Part shown: positions 19,684 to 28,709 of the stretch, piece by piece
Position numbering within the stretch: position 1 is the stretch's first letter
Layout of the letters: each line of letters opens with the position of its first letter
Source of the DNA: Pseudomonas fluorescens
GTDB taxonomy: Bacteria > Pseudomonadota > Gammaproteobacteria > Pseudomonadales > Pseudomonadaceae
Assembly: GCF_902497775.2 (NCBI RefSeq)
Contig: NZ_OZ024668.1
Span: 4,262,326-4,326,325, forward strand
Direction: 5' to 3'
Length of the DNA stretch: 64,000 nt
Notes under the pieces: model-generated
Told to the model about the DNA's origin: nothing
What the model saw: only the letters and a program-made list of their open reading frames with translations
Database searches by the model: none
Program-made: the position numbers and the translations under genes

Positions 19684-19698
19684 TTGTAGATTAAATAA
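19684..19698. promoter_or_regulatory. Candidate HexR operator on the edd side
   Basis: TTGT-AGATTAA-ATAA, one base off the P. putida HexR form TTGT-N7-ACAA. It lies 124 bases before the edd start in an AT-rich stretch, the expected place for the edd promoter. Confidence 0.5.
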
Positions 19699-19745
19699 AA
19701 TATTGCCAGCAAAAAGGCTTGTTTTCTATTTTTTTACGAATAATC

Positions 19746-19760
19746 TTGTAATTCCAACAA
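19746..19760. promoter_or_regulatory. HexR operator on the gap side
   Basis: TTGT-AATTCCA-ACAA, an exact match to the P. putida HexR operator form TTGT-N7-ACAA, 70 bases before the gap start. HexR is known to repress the edd and gap-1 promoters in P. putida. Confidence 0.8.
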
Positions 19761-19829
19761 CAAAATCAGATGCAGTGAAGCAAAACTTCAATTGCCACGG
19801 GCTTCACCCGGTCTTCCAGAGGTAGCTCC

Positions 19830-20831
19830 ATGACCCTTCGTATCGCAATCAATGGCTTTGGCCGCATTGGCCGCAACATCCTTCGCGCACTCTATACCCA
19901 AGGCTACCGTCAGGACCTGCAGGTCGTCGCCATCAACGACCTGGGCGACAGCGCGATCAATGCCCATCTGCTCAAATACGACAGCGTCCACGGCAGCTTT
20001 GCTGCCACCGTTGAATCCGATCACGAGAGTATTACCGTCAACGGCGACCGCATCGCGGTCAGTGCCATTCGCAACCCGGCGGAGTTGCCGTGGAAAGCCG
20101 AAGCCATCGATGTGGTGTTCGAATGCACCGGTTTGTTCACCGAGCGCGCCAAGGCCGCCGCCCATCTTACTGCCGGGGCCGGCAAAGTCATTATCTCGGC
20201 GCCGGCCAAGGGCGCTGATGCCACCGTGGTGTACGGGGTCAACCACGATATCCTGCGCCCTTCGCACCAGATCATCTCCAGCGCTTCGTGCACCACCAAC
20301 TGCCTGGCGCCGCTGGCCCAGGTGCTGCACCGCGAGTTCGGCATCGAGCAGGGGTTGATGACCACCATCCATGCCTACACCAACGACCAGAACCTGACCG
20401 ACGTCTACCACAGCGACCCGTTCCGTGCCCGTTCGGCGACCCAGTCGATGATCCCGAGCAAGACCGGCGCCGCTGAAGCCGTGGGCCTGGTGCTGCCGGA
20501 GCTGGCCGGCAAGCTCACCGGCATGGCCGTGAGGGTGCCGGTGATCAACGTGTCGCTGGTGGACCTGACCGTCAATCTTGAGTGCGAGGCCACGGCCGAG
20601 GCCGTCAACGCGCTGTTCAAGGAAGCCAGCCGGCATTCCAAGGTGCTGGGCTACAACAGCCTGCCGCTGGTGTCCTGCGACTTCAACCACAACCCGCTGT
20701 CGTCGATCTTCGACGCCAACCACACCCGGGCTAACGGGCGCATGCTCAAGGTACTGGCCTGGTACGACAACGAGTGGGGCTTCTCCAACCGCATGCTGGA
20801 TAACTGCCTGGCGCTGTGCAACGCCCGTTGA
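19830..20831 (+). CDS. gap: Glyceraldehyde-3-phosphate dehydrogenase, type I
   Basis: A 333-residue enzyme that oxidises glyceraldehyde 3-phosphate from the KDPG aldolase step. NAD-binding [15 protein letters not shown] is at residues 7-21, the catalytic Cys is C154 in SASCTTNC, and the partner His is H181 in [14 protein letters not shown] lies upstream of the ATG. It diverges from edd and is probably under HexR control. It corresponds to gap-1 of P. putida. Confidence 0.97.
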   Translation: MTLRIAINGFGRIGRNILRALYTQGYRQDLQVVAINDLGDSAINAHLLKYDSVHGSFAATVESDHESITVNGDRIAVSAIRNPAELPWKAEAIDVVFECTGLFTERAKAAAHLTAGAGKVIISAPAKGADATVVYGVNHDILRPSHQIISSASCTTNCLAPLAQVLHREFGIEQGLMTTIHAYTNDQNLTDVYHSDPFRARSATQSMIPSKTGAAEAVGLVLPELAGKLTGMAVRVPVINVSLVDLTVNLECEATAEAVNALFKEASRHSKVLGYNSLPLVSCDFNHNPLSSIFDANHTRANGRMLKVLAWYDNEWGFSNRMLDNCLALCNAR

Positions 20832-20870
20832 CTGGGAGCTTAAAAAGACCCGGTACTTGACCAAAGCGTT

Positions 20871-20889
20871 GATGATAAGCATTATCATT
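20871..20889. promoter_or_regulatory. Fur box before the ECF sigma gene
   Basis: The 19-base stretch GATGATAAGCATTATCATT is a close match to the Fur consensus GATAATGATAATCATTATC, with the ATTATCATT half intact. It lies 26 bases before the sigma-factor start, so the haem-uptake genes are expected to be induced by iron starvation. Confidence 0.87.
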
Positions 20890-20914
20890 CGCCACACCAT
20901 GGTCGGGTACCGCT

Positions 20915-21427
20915 GTGAGTCAGTCCCAGTTCAACGCCGTTTTCCTCGCGCAGCGGGTCAGCCTGCTGCGCACCCTGCAGCGCATGGTGGATAACCCCAG
21001 CACTGCCGAAGACCTGTTGCAGGAGACTTACCTGCGGGTAACCCGTGCCCTTGGCGAACGCCCCATCGAGCACCTCGAACCCTTCGTGTTCCAGACCGCG
21101 CGCAACCTCGCCCTCGATCATTTGCGCGCCCGCCGGGCGCAGTCGCGCAACCTGGTTGACGATGTGCCCGAGCAGATCCTGCACAACGTCGCCGCACCCA
21201 GCAGCAGCGCCGAAGACGCCGCCCACGCCGAACAACTGCTCAAACGCCTGAGCGTCAGCCTTGGGCAATTGACCGAGCGCCAGCAACGGATTTTCATCCT
21301 CAGCCGCCTGCATGGCGCCAGCTACCTGGAAATCGCCGAACAATTGAAGGTGTCGGCAAGCACGGTTCAGAAGGAACTGAAACTGATCATGGCCATCTGT
21401 GTAGGGGTAGCCGACCGGCTGAAGTAA
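20915..21427 (+). CDS. ECF (iron-starvation) sigma factor, FecI-like
   Basis: A 170-residue sigma factor with a GTG start. Region 2 covers about residues 8-75 (LLQETYLRVTRAL, PFVFQTARNLALDHLRARR) and region 4 about 110-165 with the helix-turn-helix ASYLEIAEQLKVSASTVQKEL. It probably directs RNA polymerase to the downstream receptor gene once the FecR protein is signalled. The strong Fur box directly upstream links it to iron. The anti-sigma gene starts about 95 bases after it. Confidence 0.93.
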   Translation: MSQSQFNAVFLAQRVSLLRTLQRMVDNPSTAEDLLQETYLRVTRALGERPIEHLEPFVFQTARNLALDHLRARRAQSRNLVDDVPEQILHNVAAPSSSAEDAAHAEQLLKRLSVSLGQLTERQQRIFILSRLHGASYLEIAEQLKVSASTVQKELKLIMAICVGVADRLK

Positions 21428-21521
21428 ACAGCCCGTCGTGGATCGCAGCTAAAACCTTGCCATCCCCATGGATACCCCGGATCATTCGCAAAAAAGCGCC
21501 AGCCCCGCCAAGGACCCACCC

Positions 21522-22484
21522 GTGACCGACAGTCCCTCCCCTCGCCCCTCGCCGCCTGGCCAAGCTGCCAGTGACCGTGCCATGGACCAGGCCCTGGACT
21601 GGCTGATCCGCCTGCAATGCGCCAGCGCCGAAGACACCCAGGCCTTCGAAGCCTGGCTCGAAGAAGACCCGGCCAATGCCCGCGCCTATGTCGAGGCCGA
21701 AGCCATCTGGAACGGCGCGCCGCTGCGTCAGGTGGCCGGACAACTCCATCAGGTGCAGCGCCGCACCTTGCGTTCACGCATCCGCCCGCACTGGAAGCCC
21801 CTGGCCGCAGCTGCCGTTTTGCTGGTGGGGATTTTTACCGTCGGCAACCTGCCGGTGCGCCTGCAGGCCGATCACCTGACCGTAGTGGGTGAACGCCAGC
21901 GGCTTCAGCTGGATGACGGCTCCAAGGTCTTGCTCAACACCAATTCGGCGTTTGCCAGCGACCTGCACGACAACCGCCAGGTAGCCCGGCTGCTGCAGGG
22001 CGAGGCCTACTTCGAGATTCCCGGCGGCGGCCAACCGCCCCTGGAGCTGCAAGCCGGCCCGCTGCGCGCCAGCGTGCGCGATACCGATTTTGCCGTACGC
22101 TACCTCAACGGCGAAGCGCAGGTACGAGTGCAGCGCGGCGACGTCGACCTGCAGGCCAGCAGCGACCAGCGCATTCGCCTCTCGGCCGGCGACAGCATCA
22201 GCGTCGGCCCCAACGGCTTCGGCCAGCGCGGGCGCCTGGATGCGCAAAAAGACCTGGCCTGGGTCCAGGGCCGGCTGGTGTTCGAGAACTGCCCGTTGAG
22301 CCAGGTACTGGCCGAGCTGCGCCGCTACTACCCCGGCTGGATCATCAACGGCAACGAGCACCTGGAAAACGTCGCCGTCACCGGCAACTATCGCCTCGAC
22401 CAGCCGCTGGAAACCCTGCGCGCCCTGGCGCACATCACCTCGGCGCAGTTGCACGAGTACCCGGCGCTGGTGATTCTGAACTGA
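21522..22484 (+). CDS. FecR-family anti-sigma / transmembrane sensor
   Basis: With GTG 21522 (AAGGA 7 bases upstream) the protein has 320 residues; an in-frame ATG at 21468 adds 18 Pro/Ser-rich residues and has a poor ribosome site. The N-terminal cytoplasmic part contains the DUF4880-type block ALDWLIRLQ...EAWLEEDPANARAY. One membrane segment follows (AAAAVLLVGIFTVGNL), then the periplasmic FecR domain (LDDGSKVLLNTNSAF, GEAYFEI, GDSISV). It is expected to hold the ECF sigma factor and receive the signal from the receptor's STN domain. Confidence 0.93.
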   Translation: MTDSPSPRPSPPGQAASDRAMDQALDWLIRLQCASAEDTQAFEAWLEEDPANARAYVEAEAIWNGAPLRQVAGQLHQVQRRTLRSRIRPHWKPLAAAAVLLVGIFTVGNLPVRLQADHLTVVGERQRLQLDDGSKVLLNTNSAFASDLHDNRQVARLLQGEAYFEIPGGGQPPLELQAGPLRASVRDTDFAVRYLNGEAQVRVQRGDVDLQASSDQRIRLSAGDSISVGPNGFGQRGRLDAQKDLAWVQGRLVFENCPLSQVLAELRRYYPGWIINGNEHLENVAVTGNYRLDQPLETLRALAHITSAQLHEYPALVILN

Positions 22485-22542
22485 CGCAAAAGTTTTTTTA
22501 CGCGATCCCTGAAGCTGTTACGTCTCGTTATAGCCAATGCAA

Positions 22543-22564
22543 CTGATTCTTATTTTTGAATCAG
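22543..22564. promoter_or_regulatory. AT-rich inverted repeat in the receptor promoter region
   Basis: Perfect 7-bp arms CTGATTC and GAATCAG are separated by TTATTTTT. No T-run follows, so it is not a simple terminator. It lies 40 bases before the receptor start and could be an operator; part of it weakly resembles a Fur box. Confidence 0.45.
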
Positions 22565-22603
22565 TATGCACCTATAACATTCGCGCGACAGGGAGCGCTT
22601 TCG

Positions 22604-25198
22604 ATGTCCACTGGTTTCACTCGTCGATCTTCAGCCACTTCACGTACCCCCGGCCTGCAGCGTTGCACGCTCTCCCTGTTGACCCTGGCCATGCTCGCCA
22701 GCGGCGCCTGCAGCCTGCCGGCGCTGGCCGCAGAACCGGCCCAGGCCAGCGCCCCGCGCATGGGCGACTACCGCTTCGCCATCGACCAGCAACCGCTGGT
22801 GTCGGCGCTCAACGCCTTTACTGCGGTGACCGGCTGGCAAGTGGGCTTCTCTGCTGAACTGGCCGAAGGCGTCGCCTCACCGGGCGTGCAGGGTTCGCTG
22901 AAACCGGAAGCTGCCCTGCAGCGCCTGCTGGCTGGCACCGGCCTGAGCTACCGCACCCTGAGCAGTGGCAACGTGGTGATTGAACGCAGCGCCAGCAAGG
23001 CCATCGCCCTGCAACAGATCACCGTCAGCGCCACCCGTAGCGCCCAGGACATCAGCCAGGTGCCGAGCACCGTCAGCGTGCAGACCCGCGAGCAGCTCGA
23101 CCGCCAGAACGTCAACAACATCAAGGAACTGGTGCGTTACGAGCCTGGCGTTTCGGTCAGCGGCACCGGCCAGCGCAGCGGTCTGAACGGCTACAACATC
23201 CGCGGTATCGACGGTGAGCGGGTGCTGACCCAGATCGACGGCGTGGCGATCCCCGACAGCTTCTTCTTCGGCCCCTACGCCCAGACCCAGCGCAACTACG
23301 TCGACCCTGAAATCATCAAGCGCGTGGAGATCCTCCGTGGCCCGGCCTCGGTGCTGTACGGCAGCAACGCCATTGGCGGCGCGGTCAGCTACTTCACCCT
23401 CGACCCCGACGACATCATCAAGCCCGGCCAGGACGTCGGCGCACGCCTGAAGACCGGCTACAGCTCGGCAGACGAAAGCTGGCTGAACTCGGCTACCGTC
23501 GCCGGCCGCCAGGGTGAGTTCGACGGCCTGCTGCACCTGAGCCAGCGCAACGGCCATGAAACCGAGTCCTACAGCAGCCACGGCGGCACGGGCCTGGCGC
23601 GTACCGCCGCCAACCCCGAAGACGTGCGCACCACCAACATCCTGGCCAAGGCCGGCTGGAACTACGCCGACGACGCGCGCCTGGCCTTCACCTACGAACA
23701 CTACAAGGACGACCGCGACCTCAAGCTCAAGAGCGCCGTGGGCGGGCCGTTCATTCCTGGCTTCGGCGCGATGAACTCGTACCGCGACCGCACCGGCAAC
23801 GACACCGTGACCCGCGAGCGCTTCGGCATCAACCACGAGTTCGCCCTGGGCAGCGCGCTGGCCGACAACATGAAGTGGAGCCTGAACTATCAGATCGGCA
23901 AGACCGACCAGCGTACCGAAGAGCTTTATTTTGCTTCGGGCCGCCAGGTGTTCCGTGACCGCCAGACCACCTACAAGGACCGCCAGTGGGTGTTCGACGC
24001 CCAGCTGGACAAGGCCTTCAGCATCGGCGCGACCGAGCACCTGCTGACCTACGGCACCACCCTCAAGCACCAGAAGGTCACCGGTTCGCGCAGCGGTACC
24101 GGTACCTGCCTGAACGTCGGCGGTGCCTGCCGCTTCATCGGCCAGGTCAGCACCAATGACAGCCAGGCGCTGGTCAGCGATTTCCCCGATCCGACCGTCA
24201 ACACCTACAGCCTGTTTGCCCAGGACGAGATCCGCTGGAACCAGTGGACCTTCCTGCCGGGCGCGCGCTACGACTACACCAAGCTCAAGCCGCACATGTC
24301 CGATGAGTTCCTCCGTGGGGTTGGCGCCAACCCCGCCGACCCGGTCGACGACGATGCGAAGAAATGGCACCGGGTCTCGCCCAAGTTCGGCCTGACCTAC
24401 GCCTTCAACGACAACTACACCTGGTACGGCCAGTACGCCGAAGGCTTCCGCACGCCGACCGCCAAGGCACTGTACGGCCGCTTCGAGAACCCGGGCCAGG
24501 GCTACAGCGTGCGCGGCAACTCCGACCTCGAGCCGGAAAAGAGCAAGAGCTACGAGACCGGCCTGCGCGGCAACTTCGAGGCGGGTAACTTCGATGTCGC
24601 GGTGTTCTACAACAAGTACCGCGATTTCATCAACGAAGACGCCGTGCAGGGCAACAACCTGGGCCAGACCTTCGAAGCCAACAACATCAAGCACGCCACC
24701 ATCAAGGGTGCCGAGTTCAAGGGCCGCCTTAACCTCGACGCCTTCGGTGCACCCCACGGCCTCTACACCCAAGGCTCGCTGGCCTACCACTATGGCCGCA
24801 ACGACGACACCGGCCAGCCGCTCAACAGCGTCAACCCGCTGACCGCAGTGATGGGCCTGGGTTACGAGCAGGAGCAATACGGTGCGCTGCTGAGCTGGAC
24901 CCTGGTCAAGCGCAAGGACCGCGTCGACGACACCACCTTCTTCGCCCCCGACGGCACCAGCAAGCAGTTCCGCACCCCCGGCTACGGCGTGCTCGACCTG
25001 ACCGGCTTCTACAAGGTCAGCGACGACATCACTGTCAACGCCGGCCTCTACAACCTGACCGACAAAAAGTACTGGCAGTGGGATGACGTGCGCGGCTACG
25101 ACGGCCTCGGCGAAGCGGCAGTAACCGCCCCCGCCAACCTCGACCGCCTGACCATGCCGGGCCGTAACTTCGCTATCAATCTGGTCTGGGATATCTGA
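22604..25198 (+). CDS. TonB-dependent haem/haemoprotein-type outer-membrane receptor
   Basis: From ATG 22604 (AGGGAG 8 bases upstream) the receptor has 864 residues. A signal peptide (to about residue 43) is followed by an STN signalling domain (YRFAIDQQPLVSALNAFTAVTGWQ), a TonB box-like stretch (LQQITVSATRS), a plug (YNIRGIDGERVLTQIDGV, VEILRGPASVLYGSNAIGGAVSY), and a long beta-barrel. The barrel contains FRTPTAKALYGRF, close to the FRAP/NPNL signature region of haem receptors. The haem oxygenase gene next to it supports haem as substrate. With the ECF sigma and FecR genes it forms a cell-surface signalling unit. The exact haem source is unknown. Confidence 0.93.
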   Translation: MSTGFTRRSSATSRTPGLQRCTLSLLTLAMLASGACSLPALAAEPAQASAPRMGDYRFAIDQQPLVSALNAFTAVTGWQVGFSAELAEGVASPGVQGSLKPEAALQRLLAGTGLSYRTLSSGNVVIERSASKAIALQQITVSATRSAQDISQVPSTVSVQTREQLDRQNVNNIKELVRYEPGVSVSGTGQRSGLNGYNIRGIDGERVLTQIDGVAIPDSFFFGPYAQTQRNYVDPEIIKRVEILRGPASVLYGSNAIGGAVSYFTLDPDDIIKPGQDVGARLKTGYSSADESWLNSATVAGRQGEFDGLLHLSQRNGHETESYSSHGGTGLARTAANPEDVRTTNILAKAGWNYADDARLAFTYEHYKDDRDLKLKSAVGGPFIPGFGAMNSYRDRTGNDTVTRERFGINHEFALGSALADNMKWSLNYQIGKTDQRTEELYFASGRQVFRDRQTTYKDRQWVFDAQLDKAFSIGATEHLLTYGTTLKHQKVTGSRSGTGTCLNVGGACRFIGQVSTNDSQALVSDFPDPTVNTYSLFAQDEIRWNQWTFLPGARYDYTKLKPHMSDEFLRGVGANPADPVDDDAKKWHRVSPKFGLTYAFNDNYTWYGQYAEGFRTPTAKALYGRFENPGQGYSVRGNSDLEPEKSKSYETGLRGNFEAGNFDVAVFYNKYRDFINEDAVQGNNLGQTFEANNIKHATIKGAEFKGRLNLDAFGAPHGLYTQGSLAYHYGRNDDTGQPLNSVNPLTAVMGLGYEQEQYGALLSWTLVKRKDRVDDTTFFAPDGTSKQFRTPGYGVLDLTGFYKVSDDITVNAGLYNLTDKKYWQWDDVRGYDGLGEAAVTAPANLDRLTMPGRNFAINLVWDI

Positions 25199-25208
25199 CC
25201 GGCTTCCT

Positions 25209-25250
25209 GCGGGAGCGGGCTCGACCCGCGATGGGCTGCAAAAGCAGCCC
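25209..25250. repeat. REP-like element plus small hairpin after the receptor gene
   Basis: A REP-like hairpin (CGGG-CTCGA-CCCG within GCGGGAGCGGGCTCGACCCG) is followed directly by a perfect 7-bp hairpin GGGCTGC-AAAA-GCAGCCC. A T-run occurs 15 bases later, so it may attenuate transcription between the receptor and haem oxygenase genes. Confidence 0.7.
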
Positions 25251-25331
25251 CCTGCAGGTGAGGTTTTTTTACTGTCCCGCGTCTTCTCATTCGTCTAGTC
25301 ATCAGGCACGCCCATTTCGCAAGGAATCACC

Positions 25332-25946
25332 ATGACCGCCGCTACCACCGCCGAACGCACCAGCCTGCGCTCGCAACGCTTGAACCAGCTGACCCACGCC
25401 CCGCACACCGAGCTGGACGCCCTGGTCAAATCCCACGCGCCGTTCGAAACCCGCGAGAGCTTCGCCCGCTTCGTGGTTGCCCAGTACCTGTTCCAGTCCG
25501 AACTCAAGGCGCTGTACACCGACCCGGCACTGATCGCCATCGTCCCCGACCTGGCCGAGCGTTGCCGCGCCGAACAGGCCGGCCTGGACCTGGCCGACCT
25601 GAACACCGGGATACCCGCCGACTTCGCCGGCGCCCTGCAAAACCCCAGCCTGGGTGAAGCCATGGGCTGGATCTTCGTCTCCGAAGGGTCCAAGCTCGGC
25701 GCCGCGTTCTTGATCAAGCGTGCCGTCGGCCTGGGCCTGTCGGACAGCTTCGGCGCCCGTCACCTGGGCGAGCCGGCCGGTGGCCGCGCCGAGGGCTGGA
25801 AGCAGTTCACCCGCATCCTCGACGGCCTGGAACTGAGCGCCGAAGAAGAAGCCAAGGCCGAGCAAGGCGCCGTGGCCGCCTTCGAGCGTTTCACCGAGTT
25901 GCTCAAACACGCCTACGCAACTGCGCCTAAAGCCGAACTGGCCTGA
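25332..25946 (+). CDS. hemO: Biliverdin-producing haem oxygenase (HemO/PigA type)
   Basis: A 204-residue soluble enzyme that opens the haem ring to release iron, CO and biliverdin. The likely proximal haem ligand is H25 in THAPHTELD, the distal-helix motif is GSKLGAAFL, and the region ETRESFARFVVAQYLFQ fits the bacterial haem oxygenase fold. AAGGA lies 6 bases before the ATG. It follows the haem-type receptor and completes a haem-iron acquisition unit. Confidence 0.93.
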   Translation: MTAATTAERTSLRSQRLNQLTHAPHTELDALVKSHAPFETRESFARFVVAQYLFQSELKALYTDPALIAIVPDLAERCRAEQAGLDLADLNTGIPADFAGALQNPSLGEAMGWIFVSEGSKLGAAFLIKRAVGLGLSDSFGARHLGEPAGGRAEGWKQFTRILDGLELSAEEEAKAEQGAVAAFERFTELLKHAYATAPKAELA

Positions 25947-25955
25947 TGCGCCCTA

Positions 25956-25980
25956 CCCGGTTACCCTCGTGGTAACCGGG
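25956..25980. terminator. Strong hairpin between haem oxygenase and DUF454 genes
   Basis: A perfect 10-bp stem CCCGGTTACC/GGTAACCGGG with loop CTCGT starts 10 bases after the hemO stop. There is no T-run, so it may stabilise the hemO 3' end or attenuate transcription rather than act as a classical terminator. Confidence 0.55.
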
Positions 25981-26006
25981 CCTTGCCCGTGCACACCGAC
26001 AAGCCC

Positions 26007-26432
26007 ATGACCCGCCCAGCCGCTTCAAAACTCTCGCGCCTGCTCTTCGGCCTGCTGGCTTACGTCAGCCTGGGCATCGGCCTGGTGGCGATCGTGATTC
26101 CCGGCCTGCCCACCACCGAATTCATCCTCCTCGCCGCCTGGGCCGCCACCCGCAGCTCGCCGCGTCTGAGCGCCTGGCTGGAAAACCACCGCCTGTTCGG
26201 ACCGATCCTGAGCAACTGGCGCAACGGCAAGGTGATCCAGCGCCGGGCCAAGGTCAGCGCCACCATCAGCATGCTGCTGTGCGCCAGCCTCATGCTGGTG
26301 GTCCTCGACCACCGCTGGCCGGTGTTTCTGGCCATTACCGGCATGACCCTGGGCAACCTGTGGATCTGGTCGCGGCCGGAAACCGCGCCCTTGAGCCTTG
26401 CCGACCGTTCATCGGCGAGCACTCATGGCTAA
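26007..26432 (+). CDS. DUF454 (YbaN-like) inner-membrane protein
   Basis: A small membrane protein of 141 residues from ATG 26007; in-frame TTG 25983 and GTG 25989 are alternatives and none has a good ribosome site. The DUF454 signature GLVAIVIPGLPTTEFILLAAWA with the following SSPRLSAWLENHRLFGPILSNWR is clear. Two to three hydrophobic helices are present. Members are often found next to haem oxygenase or iron genes, but the function is unknown. Confidence 0.88.
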   Translation: MTRPAASKLSRLLFGLLAYVSLGIGLVAIVIPGLPTTEFILLAAWAATRSSPRLSAWLENHRLFGPILSNWRNGKVIQRRAKVSATISMLLCASLMLVVLDHRWPVFLAITGMTLGNLWIWSRPETAPLSLADRSSASTHG

Positions 26433-26449
26433 GGCTATAAGGCCGATGA
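26423..26449 (+). promoter_or_regulatory. Candidate FliA (sigma-28) promoter for the chemoreceptor
   Basis: TCAT-N15-GCCGATGA resembles the flagellar sigma-28 pattern TAAA-N15-GCCGATAA, with a good -10 element and a weaker -35 element. It lies 84 bases before the chemoreceptor start and overlaps the end of the DUF454 gene. Confidence 0.5.
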
Positions 26450-26533
26450 ACTGTTATCGCTAAAAGGATGTAGCGAATCGAGCCCGCCCCGTGGCTCGGT
26501 CCTCTACCTGCCTGCCTTTTAGTGAGTACGTCC

Positions 26534-28660
26534 ATGTTCGACACGCTCTCGATCCGCCTGAAAATCGTCCTGCTCTCCGGCCTCTGCCTGCTTGGGGTGG
26601 TCGCACTTGTCGTTGGCACCAACCTGTATCAATCGCGCCAGAGCGATGAACTGGTCGGCGACGCCAGCACCACCATGCTCACGCGCAATGTCCAGGCCCT
26701 GCTGCAGGCCCGCGCCGGCGAAAAATCCGAGATGCTGCGACGCACCTTCAGCGACAGCCAGACCGTCATCATCGCCCTCGCCGACCAGGTCCAGGACCTG
26801 CAGCAACTGGCACGCGACCGAGGCCTGAGCGGCGGCGACCTGCGTGAAGCGATCAACCAGAGCCTGGCTACCAGCTTCAAGCGCAACCCCGACGTGCTGG
26901 GCGTATGGCTGGCCTTCGAGCCCGACGGCCTGGACGGCGGCGACAGCGCCTTCGCCAACGATGCCAAGCGCCTGAGCAACGAAAGCGGCCGCTTCGCCAG
27001 CTACTGGAGCCGTGCCCAGGGCCAGGCGCTGAACACGGTGATCAGCGATGTCGACCTGAACAAGACCGAGATCAACCTCAGCGGCACGCCGTACAACGTC
27101 TGGTACACCTGCTCGCGCAACAGTGCGCACTCGTGCCTGCTTGAGCCCTACTCCGACACTGTGGGGGGCAAGCAGATGCTGATGACCAGCATCACCATGC
27201 CGCTGCTGCACAACGGCAAGGTGATCGGCGTGGCGGGCGCGGATATTTCCCTCGATGCGCTGCAGTCTGCCGCCGCCAAGGCCCAGCAGGAGCTGTTCAA
27301 TGGCGCCGGGCGCTTGATGATCGTCGCCCCTAGCGGCCTGCTGGCCGCCAACAGCAACGATGCCGGCAAGGTCGGCAAGGCCATCGACCAGGACGGTCAG
27401 CAGGCGCTGCAAAAGCTCGCCGCCAACCAGCCGCTGATCCTTGAACAAGGCGAAACCATCCGCGCCGTCAATCCGGTACAGCCGATTGCCGACAGCAAGC
27501 CCTGGGGCATTCTCATCGACCTGCCCAAACAGGTATTGCTGGCCGACGCCATCAGCCTGCAGGCCACCCTCGAAGACGCCCGCACCAGCGGCACCCTCAA
27601 GGTGGTGCTGTTCGCCACCCTGGCCGGCCTCGGCGGCCTGCTGCTGATGTGGCTGACCGCCACCGGCGTGACCCGCCCGCTGAACACCGTGGCGAGCATG
27701 CTCGAAGACATCGCCAGCGGCGACGGCGACCTGACCCAGCGCCTGCGCTATGCGCGCAAGGACGAACTGGGCCGGCTGACCGGCGGCTTCAACCGCTTCC
27801 TCGACAAGCTGCAGCCGACCATCGCCCAGATCAAGCAGAGCATCACCCAGGCCCGGGCTACGGCCGATCAGTCTTCGGCAATTGCCCAGCGCACCAGTGA
27901 AGGCATGCAGGTGCAGTTTCGCGAGATCGACCAGGTGGCCACCGCCTCCAACGAGATGAGCGCCACCGCCCACGACGTCGCCAACAGCGCCGCCAGTGCC
28001 GCCGACGCCGCCCGCGGAGCCGACCGTTCGGCCAAGGACGGTATGGCGATCATCGAGCGCAGCACCCGCGACATCACCGTGCTCGCCCAAGAGGTCAGCA
28101 AGGCCGTGAGCGAAGTGGAAACCCTGGCACAAAACAGCGAGCAGATCGGTTCGGTGCTGGAGGTAATCCGCAGCATCGCCGAGCAGACCAACCTGCTGGC
28201 CCTCAACGCCGCGATCGAGGCCGCCCGCGCCGGTGAAAGCGGCCGCGGTTTTGCCGTAGTGGCAGATGAAGTGCGCAACCTGGCGCGACGCACCCAGGAC
28301 TCGGTCGAAGAGATCCGCCAGGTGATCGAGCGCATCCAGAGCAACACCCGCGAGGTGGTGGCGACCATGCATTCGAGCCACGGCAAGGCCCAGGAAAACG
28401 CCGGGCAGATCCACCAGGCGGTGCAGGCGCTGGACAAGATCAGCGAGGCGGTGACCGTGATCAGCGACATGAACCTGCAGATCGCCAGTGCCGCCGAGCA
28501 ACAGAGCGCAGTGGCCGAAGAGGTCAACCGCAACGTCTCGGCGATCCGTGGCGTGACCGAGACCCTGACCGGCCAGGCCGCCGAATCGGCGCAGGTGAGC
28601 AGCCAGCTCAACACCCTGTCGTCGCAGCAGATGGCCTTGATGGATCAGTTCAGGGTTTGA
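26534..28660 (+). CDS. Methyl-accepting chemotaxis protein with dCache sensor
   Basis: A 708-residue chemoreceptor from ATG 26534 (an in-frame GTG at 26522 would add four residues). The first membrane segment is at about residues 8-30 and the second at about 355-380. They bracket a large periplasmic domain of the double-Cache type ([49 protein letters not shown]). A HAMP domain and the conserved signalling hairpin [32 protein letters not shown] follow. It probably binds amino acids, polyamines or organic acids, but the ligand cannot be read from the sequence. No chemotaxis genes are nearby. Confidence 0.95.
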   Translation: MFDTLSIRLKIVLLSGLCLLGVVALVVGTNLYQSRQSDELVGDASTTMLTRNVQALLQARAGEKSEMLRRTFSDSQTVIIALADQVQDLQQLARDRGLSGGDLREAINQSLATSFKRNPDVLGVWLAFEPDGLDGGDSAFANDAKRLSNESGRFASYWSRAQGQALNTVISDVDLNKTEINLSGTPYNVWYTCSRNSAHSCLLEPYSDTVGGKQMLMTSITMPLLHNGKVIGVAGADISLDALQSAAAKAQQELFNGAGRLMIVAPSGLLAANSNDAGKVGKAIDQDGQQALQKLAANQPLILEQGETIRAVNPVQPIADSKPWGILIDLPKQVLLADAISLQATLEDARTSGTLKVVLFATLAGLGGLLLMWLTATGVTRPLNTVASMLEDIASGDGDLTQRLRYARKDELGRLTGGFNRFLDKLQPTIAQIKQSITQARATADQSSAIAQRTSEGMQVQFREIDQVATASNEMSATAHDVANSAASAADAARGADRSAKDGMAIIERSTRDITVLAQEVSKAVSEVETLAQNSEQIGSVLEVIRSIAEQTNLLALNAAIEAARAGESGRGFAVVADEVRNLARRTQDSVEEIRQVIERIQSNTREVVATMHSSHGKAQENAGQIHQAVQALDKISEAVTVISDMNLQIASAAEQQSAVAEEVNRNVSAIRGVTETLTGQAAESAQVSSQLNTLSSQQMALMDQFRV

Positions 28661-28683
28661 CCTGGCGCCCCTGATGGTCTGCA

Positions 28684-28707
28684 ATGGCCCTTCTGCCGGA
28701 GGGCCAT
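28684..28707 (+). promoter_or_regulatory. Hairpin covering the ribosome site of the CoA-transferase gene
   Basis: Perfect 8-bp arms ATGGCCCT and AGGGCCAT enclose TCTGCCGG. The right arm and loop end contain the GGAGG Shine-Dalgarno of the next gene, 2 bases before its ATG. Formed in mRNA, the hairpin would hide the ribosome site; it could also mark the 3' end of the chemoreceptor transcript. Confidence 0.6.
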
Positions 28708-28709
28708 TG

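Noticed and set aside
17695..19689. A 664-codon open frame opposite edd
   Set aside because: Antisense shadow of edd, whose catalytic motifs are intact; no ribosome site or domain seen.
22877..24877. A 666-codon open frame opposite the haem-type receptor
   Set aside because: Shadow frame; Val/Ala/Gly-rich with no domain, while the receptor has a full set of motifs.
25209..25275. A classical terminator after the receptor gene
   Set aside because: The T-run starts 15 bases after the GGGCTGC hairpin, too far for a standard Rho-independent terminator.
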